NCBI RefSeq assembly: GCF_003073045.1
Contig: NC_037595.1
Location: forward strand, 14,668,252-14,732,251
DNA: 64,000 nt
Direction of reading: 5' to 3'
Source: Pomacea canaliculata
Taxonomy: Eukaryota; Mollusca; Gastropoda; Architaenioglossa; Ampullariidae
The notes below the pieces were generated by a model. That model was not told the origin of the DNA and searched no databases. It saw only the letters and a list, made by a program, of their open reading frames with translations. A program made the translations under genes and the position numbers. Numbering within the stretch: position 1 is the first letter of the stretch; every line of letters begins with the position of its first letter. This document shows positions 36,541-49,500 of this stretch, piece by piece.

Positions 36541-39272
36541 TATTATGCCCATTATCACTATTAATATTATTAGTTCAATAAACAAAAAGCCATTTCAGTG
36601 CATACCTACTAAAATGCATAGCAATATTGTAAATAGTCACTCTACTTAAAAAAAAAGTATGCATTAGCATGAACTACTTGAGTGAAGAAAAAGGATGTGT
36701 CCTTACAACAGTAAGGTGTTCTTTAAATTGACATGATAAATTAAAAATCATAGAACATACAAACACAAATGCATAGTCACACAGAAGGCCAGGTACTGTG
36801 ACAAGTTTCCAGTACACTGAATGAAAATGAGATCACAAAGAGTATTAAGGATAACAACTGTCATGCTAGTTTAATTGTTCAACCCAAACAACATTCACAT
36901 CTTTGCTTTTATCTGGCAGCATCCAAGTTTCTTAGTTGTTTCTCCAGTCAAAGACCTTGCAGAATACTTTCAAGATAGCAAATAAAATTACCCTTTGGAA
37001 AAACCTACATACTTTTTTTTGACTGTCATCACCTAAAAAATATTAGCTCACCTCAACATAAAATCGATATCAAACTTAAGACATAACATAATGCATGAAC
37101 TATGACATGCACTCATTTTTCCAATCATGGGGTAAAAAAAAAAACCTTAAAATAAAACTGCACACACTAGTGCTCCCTTCAGTTCAAACATGTCTTCATC
37201 CTATGCTGGGCAATAAATACTGAATGAGCCATATCTTCAAAATAGACTATGTAAAATATGTTTATACATGTGTATGTGTGCAAATTTTGAAAATAAACAA
37301 ACATAGCATATACAACCATTAGCCCCATCCTTTCATAGTATAGTCATGATGCTTCAAGTCACACATTTAGTCAAAACATAACTGCAAAAGCATACTTCTG
37401 TCAGGTTGCCTGTATTTGCACTTTAGTTTTAAAGTCAAAATATAACTGGTATGACAATGTGATAACCAATGTATAACCCACTGGAAGTCAGCACATATTT
37501 AATGGCATTCACCTTCTCAACATGTTCTTTGTTTTGATACCATTATTATTATGTCTGTGTTTATATCTTTTTTTTTTTGTGAAGCACTTTGAGCTAGTTT
37601 TTGATGGGAAGGATTAATAATGCACAACATAAATTCCCTTTATTATTATAAATCTGAATGAGCTGACAGTGTCATAGGCATATTTACCCAAACAAATTGT
37701 AGCCACCCTTTAAAAAAAAAAAGGGTCATAACATACATTTTTTTTAAATCTCAGAAATAAAGCGTGGAATAAGAAAACCTCTGATATCACAAAGATCCGA
37801 AGGGACTTACGGTCACGAATGTATTGAAATGTAATCGTAATAGACTTGAAATGTTACCCTAAAAAAGACATACAGATTTACTAACAATGACATAATCATA
37901 ATCAAGCTGTTTAGAGGGGAGGCATGTCAATCTTTAAGTTTAAAGAAAGCTCCAGTGTCATACTTTTTAAAGTGAATGTAAAGGTTTGTATTCCTTCTAC
38001 AAAGTACAATGCTCACAAGTGAACAAATTTTTCATTCTGAATGATAAGTCAATAAGATTTAGGCCAACACTATTAACTCAAAGCAAACTTAAATGGCACC
38101 TAGAAATGACCATTAACTTTATTCTCACCTTTATGTTTCCAAGAAAAATGTAGTTACTCTACGGTGTCTATTAGTATTTGAATATATCAGGTCATTGGCA
38201 AACACAAATATAATGCCTGCATTGTCTTCAGATGGACATATTACTCAACAGAAATTTGACATACTCTGTTAATTGACAAGGAGAAAAAATGTTTGAAATG
38301 CATGAAAAAATGCATACAAGGAAAAGATTTATGGGATAGTGATGTCGGTGATTTTCTTTATGAAAAACAGAAATTCTGCCATCACTAACTGGGACCATGT
38401 ACACTTTTTAAACTTTCTTATCATTATAGATAAGCTTGAAATTTGGTATGTATAACTTATAGTATATTCTGAACATACTAATACTTTACTGAGTGAAACC
38501 ATGATTGTAAGTTACAATGACTGTTTTACAAATTTGAGCAGTGACAAAAATGAGTTGGAATGGCAGAAGGTAAATTATTCTTCCACAATAAGCAAGCTAT
38601 CATACAGTCATTTGCTATGTATCTAACTGAACATGAATTTTACACTTTACAAATCTGGAGGATGCAATATATATTTGAAGTGTTTTCGTTTGCTTTCCAA
38701 TATCATTGCTGAAGCAAATTTTGGTTCTGAGAAAAACAACTTTGAAAACTGTACAGCAAGTCTTCTAACAGATTTTCTTCCAGTTACTTCTATATTGCAT
38801 GAAAAGTCTAAAATATTTTCATTATCATACAGCTTATAGTTAATCATTAGTTTTTGATTTTCTTGTTGCTAGAATTTCTGAAATTTTGCATCCTCCTCTT
38901 AGTCTTGCAATTTTAGACTTTCGCTGTGACCGACAGGAAAGTGAACATCAGATTACAAATTTTTCTATTTAAAATTATAAACTCCTAAACATGTTTTGTT
39001 GATGTATGCTGAATTTTAAGAATACAAACCTACAAAGTCTATAGAAATTATTAAATGCTTCATACCTAAGTACTCCTTCCTCTAGCCCAAAATACACACT
39101 TTTTAAATGATAGCTGACAAACTATCTTCAATAGCAATAAAATGTGGTGAAACAATGATTTTCCTCATGAGATACCTCCTCCAATTATTACGAGTATTAA
39201 GTCACCGTTGACTGAAGGCACTTTGCAATGTAAATGTTGATCAAAGGCATCCGGCTTTATGTTATTACAAAA
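36541..39272. other. AT-rich DNA, part probably 3' UTR of the LicD-like gene
   Basis: Long AT-rich stretch without coding signals on either strand. The minus-strand LicD-like gene ends at 39273, and its 3' UTR must lie in the right part of this region, but I cannot choose the poly(A) site. Apart from the LINE tail at 37575-37652, nothing is recognised. Confidence 0.45.
37575..37652 (+). mobile_element. CR1/L2-type LINE 3' tail
   Basis: The phrase GTGAAGCACTTTGAGC, then GATGGGAAGG, and an ending in TTATTATTATAA matches the usual 3' end of CR1/L2-like LINEs (AAGCGCTTTGAGC and an ATT-type tail). Only the tail is present, so this is a strongly 5'-truncated insertion. Confidence 0.6.
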
Positions 39273-39983
39273 CTAACAGCCAGGAGGCTTGACCTCAAGC
39301 CACCAGTTGTCTGGATAAAGATACTTCAGCATCTCAATGTTTTCATGTGGTACTAGCATGTTCTTGCCATGAAACAGTATGGACTGCAGTGGGGCCTCCA
39401 ACAAGTGAGCTGGCACAAAAGGCTGTGTATTACCTAACATTCTTTGTAAAGAACTAAACCAGCCACTCGGATATGCAAATTCTCCATCTGCAGACACTGT
39501 CCATAGATGCAGTGTTCCAGAAGCACTGTTAAATGTTAAATGATACTCTCCACCACCAAAATGACCCTTAAATGTCACTCCATGCTGTTGAAATGTTTCC
39601 TGAACCATAGAGAATGAAACTTTAGTGAATTCAGAGTGAAGAGTACATACATCTATGTTATTGTCCCAAGGCAAAATTGCGCCTTGTCGGAGAGCTCCCC
39701 ACAACGTGCCATAGCACAAAACATAAGGCACATGCAGCTCACGAAAAACTTCATCTATTTTGTGTACCAGATACACCATGTCAGACTCAGTTGTAGAATC
39801 TAGATGGCAAGGAGATGGGAAGCTATACCACGGTTGGTGCTTCATATGCATGTTGCTGAAAACGTAAAAAGTCATCAGCAACGACACAACAACAAAAATA
39901 AACATAATTCCTGCAGCACGCCAAGTCATTTTTCCCAGCCATGTCACCATGCAGTTCCACATCATCCAGTTTTTACTTTTCAT
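39273..39983 (-). CDS. LicD / fukutin-related-like type II membrane protein
   Basis: A 236-residue protein in one coding exon. Residues about 24-43 (GIMFIFVVVSLLMTFYVF) form a single membrane anchor near a basic N-terminus, suggesting a Golgi-type type II protein. Residues 88-113 contain YVLCYGTLWGALRQGAILPW then DNNIDVC, the LicD nucleotidyltransferase-fold signature also found in fukutin-related protein (ribitol-phosphate transfer to glycans). In that family the second motif is usually W-D-x-D-x-D. Here it reads W106-D107-N-N109-I-D111, so the middle Asp is Asn. The C-terminal part (FHGKNMLVPHENIEML) is also FKRP-like. The ATG at 39983 is preferred; an in-frame GTG lies three codons upstream. 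An AAAG before it may be a splice acceptor, with 5' UTR exons toward 41.9 kb. Substrate unknown. Confidence 0.75.
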   Translation of the reverse strand: MKSKNWMMWNCMVTWLGKMTWRAAGIMFIFVVVSLLMTFYVFSNMHMKHQPWYSFPSPCHLDSTTESDMVYLVHKIDEVFRELHVPYVLCYGTLWGALRQGAILPWDNNIDVCTLHSEFTKVSFSMVQETFQQHGVTFKGHFGGGEYHLTFNSASGTLHLWTVSADGEFAYPSGWFSSLQRMLGNTQPFVPAHLLEAPLQSILFHGKNMLVPHENIEMLKYLYPDNWWLEVKPPGC

Positions 39984-41940
39984 ATCAGACACTTTCTTTA
40001 GTATTTACAGTCAAATCAAGGATCATATCTGCTGTTTTAAGCAGCAAGAACCCTTAATTCTTCTGAAATCTGTGACAAAGAAACATACAAGGCAAAATCA
40101 TGAATAAAACATGTTCCCAAAGTCCTTACAATATGATACATCTTAGTCACCTGATAAAGTACCAATGACCTCTAAACTCATTCTTTTAATGAATATAGGC
40201 TAAATATAGGCTAAAGAATTACATTTGCAAACTATGAAATCACTAAGCAGAGGAATGTTTTCCAAGATTTACTGTATTTTAAAACATTAAATGATGAATA
40301 AATGGTTTTTAATTGAAAATGTGTCTCATTTGTATATTTCAATTTCATTTAAAAGTGAGCAAAGTCTGCTGTAATACTCTAAAACTTTAAAATGAACAAT
40401 CCATTTAAACATCCATGATTGAAAATACTAAAAGAGTTTACAAGATCTGTCTACAGCTTGTTTAACCTACAGTGGTTTATCATGAGCATTCTTGATCTGT
40501 TCTTTTTAATGACTTCATCAATAAATGACAAACAATTGCAGATCTAAATCTTGGATTGTAAATGTGTAACTAGGCTGCACAGACAACTCTGGTCCTCCCT
40601 TTTTTTCCGGTCTATAGGATTTCTTTTCATAGTTCATGCACTTACTTTGACTATGTACACTTGTGGATAATGGACTACTGTGTTTGTTCAGTTTTTTCCC
40701 TGTAGTAGGCTTTACCCCTTTTTCTTTCCTTTATTATTATTGTCTAAAAAATGTCTAAACACTAAAATTTCTTTCAGTTTTGTTACACATATAGCTACTA
40801 TGTATGCTATCTGCAAAACTTACTAAAACCTACCGAAGATTTTTTGCTTCACAAGGTATCTGCAGTCATCTACTTTCCATATCATAATCATGAAAAAAAA
40901 GTGTGTTTTTTTTCATTTTAAAATTACAGCATGTTGCAATATCTACAAACTGTAATGTTAATGTGGGTATATTTATATGAACGATTTTGTTTGCTACACT
41001 TAACAAATGAGCAACTTGCTTGCTATTCTAACAATCAGAAAACGAATTTCTTATAATGTGGCTGGTTTAGGTGTTACTTGTTGCTCTCTTTTTATTTTTT
41101 TTATTTTTTTCTTCTTCTTTTTGCTTAGTCTGTAGTTCTGGAAGTCCTCTTCCACATTTCTATTCCTTTCTACACCTGGGTATTAAAATAATATATTCTG
41201 CTCATTATGATAACTATTAGGGAAATACTGTTTAAACTATTGTCAACAACACATATAAGTAATTGATACGAAAAATTGCGTAACTCCTAAAACAAAAGGA
41301 ATAATTGTAACTTTCCTTCAACCTGTTTAAAACGGTCTGTTTTGTGATCCCTTGCTGAGAACAGATAAATATCCACACAAGTCTGTGGATACTTAGGGAA
41401 TCAAAACTTCTGAAATAACACAACTTTAACTTTTGTTTACATCCTATACAGATACAGTGTACCTTCTCACCAGTTGCAGACGTTACTCGTAGATGTGAAT
41501 ATCAGGCAATCCAAAATATCTTGCAGTAATTCAAAGATGCACTAAATTATTGTTTAAGTGTTAAATCAAGACATGACAACTGACATTTAGGACTTAAATC
41601 GGGTGAAGAAACAAGATGTTTACGTAAACAAGTAAACAAATTCCTGAATGGCAAATTATGGCTGCGCCAGACAAGAATCGATAAATTCTGAACAGTCTAG
41701 CATTTTTTTTAAATCACAAAACCTTCCAGAAATGCCTGTATCTTGAGCGTATTATATTTATCTTAAGATAGTGAACTGAAGAAATGTAGAAATCTTTCGT
41801 ACCTGCATAAATATTGAAGAAATAGGAATCATTTCCTTCTATATGAAGATGCGGTTGCTGCCCAGTTACTCAACAGAGTATCCCACCTTGATTCTACTGA
41901 CGAGAAAACCACAAACAGTTACGTGGAGAACATCATCCAT
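39984..41940 (-). other. Probable 5' intron(s) and UTR of the LicD-like gene
   Basis: AT-rich DNA upstream of the coding exon with no protein-coding signal. The GC-richer promoter-like stretch near 41.9-42.0 kb is the most natural start for the transcript, which would make most of this intronic. Splice sites were not fixed. Confidence 0.35.
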
Positions 41941-41990
41941 TAATACGCATGCGCTGAACTGAAGTTCGCTTCAACGCATGCGTGTTACAG
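41941..41990. promoter_or_regulatory. Paired NRF-1-like palindromes, likely promoter
   Basis: Two copies of ACGCATGCG face each other (41945-41958 and 41970-41983). The 14 bp arms match at 13 positions and are separated by 11 bp. GCATGCGC is the core recognised by NRF-1-type factors in many housekeeping promoters. They lie about 2 kb upstream of the LicD-like start codon, beside a GC-richer stretch. Confidence 0.45.
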
Positions 41991-42032
41991 GAATCCTAGC
42001 CTCCGCGTAACTGCTCTGGTATGACAAGTGTG

Positions 42033-44003
42033 AAATAATAATAAATTTTGTAAAGCGCATACTCACACTTCTAAGGAGTATGCTATTGACGCATAAGAAC
42101 AAAAATGAAACATGCACAGACATGAAAACAACATATGGACTATAGAAGAATAAACAACCGTACTATGACACGGACGCCGGTGCTCTCACAAGCAACACAC
42201 ATACACGACGTCCGTACGTACGTGTTCTTTCAATGCACAAAACAACGATAGCTTGAGGCTGTCCCCGTAATGTAATTGAGTTGCTCGAATGGCTCAGGAG
42301 TCAGGACTTACAGATTACAAAACACATATGCATAAATAATAGCTCGCCTCTACACAATACTCCATTGGCGACACACAGCTATAATGATACATACAATTTT
42401 TAATGTTTATCTTTGGGGCACTTTGGATAATGTTTACGGAAGAGGTGCGTTTTCAGTGCACTTTTAAAGGATTCAATAGTGGGTAGGTGGCGGATATGGA
42501 AAGGGAGAGAGTTTCTTTGTTTCGCTGCACAATAACTAAAAATCCTGTTTCCATATATATATATGTTGTTGTTTTGGTGACAGGAGGAGTAAGGAGACGG
42601 TCATCAGACGAGGAACGGATCAGTTGTCTAGCTGGGATGTAAGGGAAGAGCAGCTCAGAGATATAATTAGGGCAGGTGCCAGCAATTAAAGAATCAAGCA
42701 CGGAGATCGAGTTTGTGTACTGGATGCCAGAGCAGATAGGAAGCCAGAGTAGAAAACGAAGGAGAGGGGTGGCGTGGTCCCGTTTCCTAGCTCTAAGCAC
42801 CAGACGTGCAGCAGATCGTTCTGTGCTTTCTGGAGTTTGCGAAGAAGGTATACAGGGCAGCCAGCAAGCAAGATATCGAGTTGCAGTAATCAAATCTGGA
42901 CAGAACAAACACACAGACAAGAGTGTTAATTGGTAGTGCGCGCAGAGAGAATGTGACGGATTGCACTGATCTTGCGTAGCTCATAATAGACTGACAGACA
43001 GCTATAACTTGTTTGGCAAGAGTCATGTCTGCAGCGACAATGAATCCCAGATTCCTGACGGAGGACGCAAAGGTGACGTGGGTTTTGCCCACCTTGTTGT
43101 GATTTGGTGGACAAATGAGTGAAAGATGGATTTCTTCTTCGAGAACATAGGAGGGCTTACGTTTTGTAATCATTGAGTTAAGTTTGTCACCATCCAGTCT
43201 TTGACTTCATTAATACAGACTTCTATGGTGCTTAAGGTGACCAGACGTTTCGGGGGCGAAAGCGGGACAGGTGCTGATGATGGTGTCGTCACGGTCAAAG
43301 AAGGCCAAAAAAAGTGATTTTTAAAGACAAGCGGGACATTTGATGGACTTGCCAGAAAGCCAGAAAGCGGGACATTGGGCGTTCCGCCCGATATTCAGGC
43401 GGGACACGAGGTCAAAAGCGGGACTGTCCCGCCTAAAGCGGGACGTCTGATCACCTTAATGGTGCTGGTAGCAGAGTGAGACCCAGCCGGTGGAGTGGAG
43501 CAATACAGGTGGATATCATCAGCATATGATTGATGAGAAACTTTGTGAAACTGGATGCAAGATGAAATTGTTTCATGTACAGAATAAACAGAACTGGGCC
43601 GAGTACTGATCCGCATTGAGGGACGCCACAAGAACGTGGAGAAGGGCAAGATGTTTGACCATCAACAAACACAGTCTGAGAGATATCAGTGAGATAGGAG
43701 TTGAACCACGCTAGCGCAGGTCCAGAAATCCCGTAGAGGGTGTGTAGTCTATGAAGGAGCAGAGAGTGGTCCATGGTGTCAAATGCAGCAGACAGATCCA
43801 GTAGAGTTAAGGCAGAAACATCACCACTGTCAAGGGCAGATGATATGTCGGTGGTCACTTTAATTAAAGTAGTTTCGGTACTGTGAAAAGGTCTATATGC
43901 TGACTGAGCATGGGGGATGAGCTGGTGCGCTTGAAGTAGGCCTAGAGCTGTGTCAAAACTATTTTCTCTATGATCTTTGAGAGAAAAGACGAGTTATATA
44001 GGC
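42033..44003 (-). mobile_element. CR1/L2-type LINE, 5'-truncated
   Basis: Minus-strand reverse transcriptase in several broken frames, read from 44003 to 42420. Conserved pieces include HAQSAYRPFHSTET, LLDLSAAFDTMDHSLLLHRL, ALAWFNSYLT, GSVLGPVLFILYM, QSYADDIHLYCS (catalytic YADD), VLSRFDYCNS, ERSAARLVLRARKRDH and PNYISELLFPY. The 3' end at about 42033 shows a GCGCTTTACAAAATTTATTATTATT tail in reverse, partly quoted here by position 42033-42056. The endonuclease domain and ORF1 are missing. Frame changes occur at several points, so the copy is inactive. It carries a nested hAT-like element at 43233-43458. Confidence 0.9.
43233..43458. mobile_element. hAT-like non-autonomous DNA element nested in the LINE
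   Basis: A 226 bp insert begins TAAGGTGACCAGACG and ends CGTCTGATCACCTTA. Its inverted ends contain GGGACAG/CTGTCCC motifs. It is flanked by a perfect 8 bp direct repeat, ATGGTGCT (43225-43232 and 43459-43466). Reading the LINE across the site with one copy of the 8 bp restores its frame (STIEVC...), so the duplication arose on insertion. Eight-base duplications are typical of hAT elements. It has no coding capacity. Confidence 0.85.
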
Positions 44004-46505
44004 TAATTGCTATTCGCGCTTCTCACAAAAAACCAAACTTTATTTAAAACAAAATACAAAGACGTAAATGTTCATCGTAAACGTTAAAGGTAATCGCAAA
44101 ATTAATTGTGGACCTTTTATTTCCTCTGCATGTATGATAGTGACAGAGCACTGGCGTATAAAGGATATATGTTCGTGGGTGGACCGATGACTGCCGAGAC
44201 CATGCAACGCTTATATACCCTCTTGCGAAGTTCCAGCTAATTTGAGGAGTGGATAGCATATAGTCAGTAGTTAGATCAACAGCATCCGAACCCGAAGGTG
44301 GAAACACATTAGCTAGTGTGATACCCACGTGACGCTGCGCATTTTCTTCTTTAACCTAACCTGGCTCCTTAGAGGGTTGGGGAAGGTAAGACCAAGGACG
44401 TATATAGATATTAGTTAGTGGTAAGACAGGAGAGGTGTACAGCCCTCACAAACGCCCTGAGAAAATAAGAGTTCTTAAACTACACTCCTGCGGCCCTATG
44501 CTCCTCAAGGAGTAACAATAAACTAAAAACAGAAAACTACATTCTTCTACGTTAGAGGAACCATTACAACTGTTACCCTTTTTACTTGTAACATGAAGTA
44601 TTGCACGATATATTCTCAAGCAGAATGCCTGAATGCATCTGTAAAAAGCATATTTATTTGAATGTATGAATTTTACTTAATCGTCAAAATGATCAGCTTG
44701 CTGGTTAGAAGAGGAAGATTCTTCTTTGCAAAATGTACATTCTCATACATGCAAAGATATGCATGCACATGCGCACACACACATAGACAGAGAAAAAGTT
44801 GAAATGCAATTAATTGTGTTTAATTTAACAAATCAATCATTTTGATAAACTATTCACAGCATTCAGACCTTCACTCTTTGTTTTGATTTGGTAAACAAGA
44901 TCAAGAAGTCATTAAATTAAAACTTGTACCCAATGAAAGCTTCAACCAACATTTAGTTCAACATGAACCACATTGAGCAGAGAAGTATGCTGCTGTCAAC
45001 ATGACTGGTTTACTATGTTAACGTGCTAGTCCTGTCAGTTATTGAAGCAAACAATAACAAAACAATCATCTGATGCATTAATACTCTTTATAGTGTATAT
45101 TTTGAGTTTCAAAGTGGGTACAGTTAAAATATACCAAGAAGCAGCCTATAATGGCCTTAAGTCCCCAAGATTCAGAGGCCCATTTCATTATCTGATGCAG
45201 TTTTGAAGACTTTAAAACAATTTTCATTTACCTACAGGTAATAATTCCATTAGCGATAACAATTTTTCACAATATGAAATAAACAGTCCAAGATCTCTCT
45301 CTCACACACATCTAAACACACATACATACAATACACTGCATATACATTAAGCTCTAAACCATAAAACCATTTTACACAAATAATAAAATGCTAATAATAC
45401 ACTGGAAAAAATACAATTTCTTTGACAGCAAACTTACAGTTCTCCTAATAACCTCCACTGCTATTTGCATAATGAGTCACATGGAGGCGAACACTAGTCA
45501 CTTCCTCAAGTGGCACAAATTTTAATGTGTATGCAATTTAAGAATTGAAACACACTCCTAGACATCTGGATTCATGTTCACTAACAGAGTTAAAAGCTCC
45601 TTTAGTTTTTTTCTCAAGATAACCTGCAGTACAAATATTTTTAAATAGATAGGTTTAGCATATTGCAAGGTCTCCAACCCAGTCCCCATCACTAGTATTA
45701 TGACCCATTTAGTTTTTGCAAGGTCTCAAATCCACTTCAAATAACTAATATCAACAATCAATTCTTGTGGTAAAGTAATAACAGCAGTATGACCCTATCA
45801 GTAAGAATGAACTGGGGTTCCTGTTCAATATCAACTCAGCCTTTCACCTCTGGTTATATATGTTTAACTAGAGGAACTTTATTTTGCAATGCATAACATG
45901 TACAGCGCAATATTAGTGCAATATATGCAACCTGAATGTATAAAGACTTGCTTCAATATATATATGTGTGTGTCCTACAAACTTTCCTCTCATTAAGTAT
46001 TCTGGTAAATAATGACTAGCAATGTCAAATGTCAACAACACTGCAAAACTCTATGCTGCTAGTTGACACAAAGTTATTCTAAACATTAAGTTTATTGTGC
46101 TACTATGGGGAAGTTAGGGGGTGGAGAGGGAGGGGAACTCAAGAACTCTGTGATCTGCTACCTTTTAGAAATGCATTTAGAACTCTTTCAGTTTAAGTTC
46201 CTATAACAAGCACAATCTTTTCAAAGTACACTCTGCATGTAATAAAAACCAGAATAGTATAAAGAGTTCTTTGACCAAATTACATCAGAAATTATACTCT
46301 AATTATTTTTAGAAAATATAATAATTATAATATATTTTTCTGCACACATACTGACACATTTTATTTCACAAGCTTCAGTTTAACATAATGTCCATGACAT
46401 GAATGCATGAGCAATTGAAATGGTATAATGGGACAGCACAGAAATGACACCCTTTAGATCAGTGCACCACAAGCATGCTAGCAGTTAATTTATAATTTCC
46501 ATCAC
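44004..46505. other. Intergenic DNA between the LINE and CHMP2B
   Basis: From 44004 to about 44420 the sequence is of mixed composition with an unrecognised minus-strand open frame (44044-44328). From 44540 it is AT-rich. A likely CHMP2B poly(A) signal (AATAAA on the minus strand) lies at 46360-46365, about 140 bp past the stop codon. No further gene is seen. Confidence 0.45.
44488..44540 (+). mobile_element. LINE 3' terminus, short truncated copy A
   Basis: The phrase GCGGCCCTATGCTCCTCAAG followed by GAGTAACAA and an A/CTAAA-rich tail matches the end of the LINE piece at 57590-57752, where the same phrase is read as the C-terminus of the protein. Only the last few tens of bases remain. Confidence 0.65.
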
Positions 46506-49500
46506 TCATAAGTCTTTCAGAGCTGCAAGCTGCTTTTCAATGTCACTGTCTGTTATTCCTTTCTTTGATGTCTCCCCAATCTTACTATGTGCTGCTGATG
46601 GAGCATTCAGCATCTGTAATCCAACAAGAATAAATATCCTTATCTGGAATTTATCATAAATATTTTCTCAGGAAACACTCATCTGCCTCCTTCAAGCAGT
46701 TTCTTAACATACATACTCTTTAAAGTATCTTCTTCACTTTATGTCGTTCCGTGTGTAATGCCACACTTTTGCAAGATCAAATAGACAAGCAGGTAGGAGA
46801 GCTTGCATGTTGTGTTCATCAGGAATAGTAAAACTAAAGAAAATCCCTTCCCCAACTCAGAACTACACATAAATTCTATCAGGTCAGAAATCAGGGATGC
46901 CAAATTATTAACTACATCTTGTAAGCTTTACTCAGTTATATTTATAGTCATGCTATAGGGGACTTTGTAGTTGTGCAAACACCATAGAGTGTATGTAGAC
47001 TGCATAGCAACATTTTGGTCAATAATGAACAATATATTCAACAGTAGTCCCATAAGATTACAATGGAGCACCCTCGTATGGTTTGTTTTTGTCTGAAATA
47101 TCGTGTACCGCAAGACTGTATTCATCAGTGCTCCATGATGTTCCTACAAGTTGCAGCTTGTTAATGTAGTGTGTGATGTTGCTAAGATGTAATACAGACA
47201 ACACTGTTCTGTGTAAAAATAAATAAATATAAAAAATCGTTCATAATAAAGTCAGAAAAAAAATTAATAATTCTGAAAATGAATCGCATGTGCAATATGC
47301 ATAAGTCTGTGCGGCTGGTTCAAAATAAGGCTGTGTCAGCTAGAACAAGTCAAGATTTTTCCTTGTCAAAAAAAATGTGTAAGCACACTCAAACCTTATG
47401 CATAATAGCAATTACACCTTCCTCTTTATAAGCATTCATATGTGATAAATACAACCAGGTATGAGCAAGCACAAACCTTGTCAGTGATTTCAATGCCAAT
47501 CTCATCAAGGATCTGGTTAACAACAGCATCTTGTTCTTCTTCATCTCCAGATTCCGTTAGAATGTCATCCAGCGTGTCATTAACTGCAACAATCAGGCAG
47601 CATGCCAGACACAATTTTAAAAAAGTACCATAATCAGCCATGTTGAAATGGCGCTAGCATCTTTTGCTTTGTCATCTGTTACATCAGCCATATTTTACTC
47701 AAAGAGTGACATCAGGAACATTTTTCAAATTTAAAAACAAAAGTTTTCTCCATAGCATCTTATGGCTGGTATTATATATTAATGGGAAATAAAAAAATAA
47801 ACTAAACTCACTCATTTCCTCTGACATTTCCATCTTGGTCGATTCTTTTTCAAATTCTTTGAGGACCTGCATTGTCTTCTGAGGATCCATTACTTTGTTC
47901 ATTTGAGTCATGGTCTGCACACAGCAAACAAGAATTATCATAAACTGAATCCACCAGGTCCACAAAGTCTCATAGTGACTATATTAGTCACAAAGGTGAT
48001 AAAGATACAATCTGTGATCATTTTTCTTTTGACCGATCCTAAACAAGTACTGATAAAGTAGAACGTTTTTTTTTCAATTTATCAATATTCCCTCATGTCT
48101 TTGTGTCAGTCTTGCATCATAAGTTCCCTTAAGCAAATAATCAGTAAGATCTGCAGCAGGCTAATTAAGCACATTAGCTCCACAAAGAAATCAAATACTT
48201 TCATAATCTCGATCTTTTCTCACCTTGGTCGTCGTACCCATTGCATTTGCCATTTTCATGTTTGAGTGCATCATCTGCCAAAGAAAAGTTCAAACTTCGT
48301 TCAAAACAATTAGCTCATTAACACTGTGCGCTGAACTTGAATGCTTTACAGTCTAATGAAAGTTTTCATTCACAAGAACTGCAGGTCTTTGCAAAGAAGC
48401 AAATGAAAATAAAAAAAAGGTATGATTTTTGTAAAGGTGACACTACACCTTCACAAACATAATCTAACATTGTTTTTATAAATAGATTATTCCTCATTTG
48501 CACTCATCTCTCCATTTTTGTTGAAAGTTGGTGAAAACCAAAGTGAACCACTGGAAAATTTACTGTCAAACATGAGGAAGTGTGCTTTTTTTAATACTGG
48601 GGGTTATAATAAAAACCAAAATGACAAAAACAATTAACTCACATGTCTGCCTGAAATACAATCTAAGGACTACAACTGCCAAATCTGTGATATAGTTACC
48701 TAACCTGTTAATGCACATAGCCATAATGGTTCAGCTTCAGCTAAATATAAAAAATATAAAATAAATACACTATATTTATTAACCCTCAGTGGCACAGTTG
48801 GTATTGTTAATGGAAATCTTGCTGGACTTATATCTGCATCACAATGCAATATGATTAAAGATTTTAATCTCAAAGTACCCTGTTCCTCACCTTTTGCTGG
48901 TTGCCAATAGACTGTATCTTGGACCCCATGGAATAGCTCTTTGTCCTCTGCTTTCTCAAGGCAACTAGCTGCTTTGCCAGGATAGTTGCTGCCTTCATAT
49001 AAAAGTACATATTTATTGCAAAATTAAAAGACAAAATTAACAAAGATCGACAACATTAGCAATATTGCATGTACATGCAAGTCTGCGCAGGCACACACAA
49101 AGTATACAGTGAATCATAAGAGTGTGTGTGGGTTTGTGTGCAATCTATATATCTTTATGTTTTATAAAAGATTTATATAAGATTTTGATAAAAGACAATA
49201 TCTTTGTATAATACTTTCATTATCTCAAACCTACCAAACAGGTACATATATCTAGTCTTAGCATGCGCTAATGAACTGGTTTTCAAAATACTAAAAAACA
49301 AAACTAATACTTAAGACATAAATCATCAGTTCACTTGGTCTGTTATTCTTCTTACCTGTTCTGAGATAGAGAAAGTGTGTGTGCATGTGCACGTGCATGC
49401 ACGCATACATGCGTGTGTGTATGCATGATTATGCGGTGTAATGTGAGCAAAATATTTGCTATTACAAAATGTGGACTAAAAGCAAAATAAAAATTAACGT

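Noticed and set aside
39984-39992. Start of the LicD-like protein at 39992
   Set aside because: The codon there is GTG, not ATG; the first ATG in frame is at 39983.
43229-43462. TTAA target-site reading of the nested element
   Set aside because: TTAA flanks both ends, but the outer 8 bp ATGGTGCT is also duplicated and one copy restores the LINE peptide, which an 8 bp duplication explains more simply.
44044-44328. 94-codon minus-strand frame next to the LINE
   Set aside because: No domain or LINE-like motif is visible, and it is not continuous with the reverse transcriptase; left unassigned.
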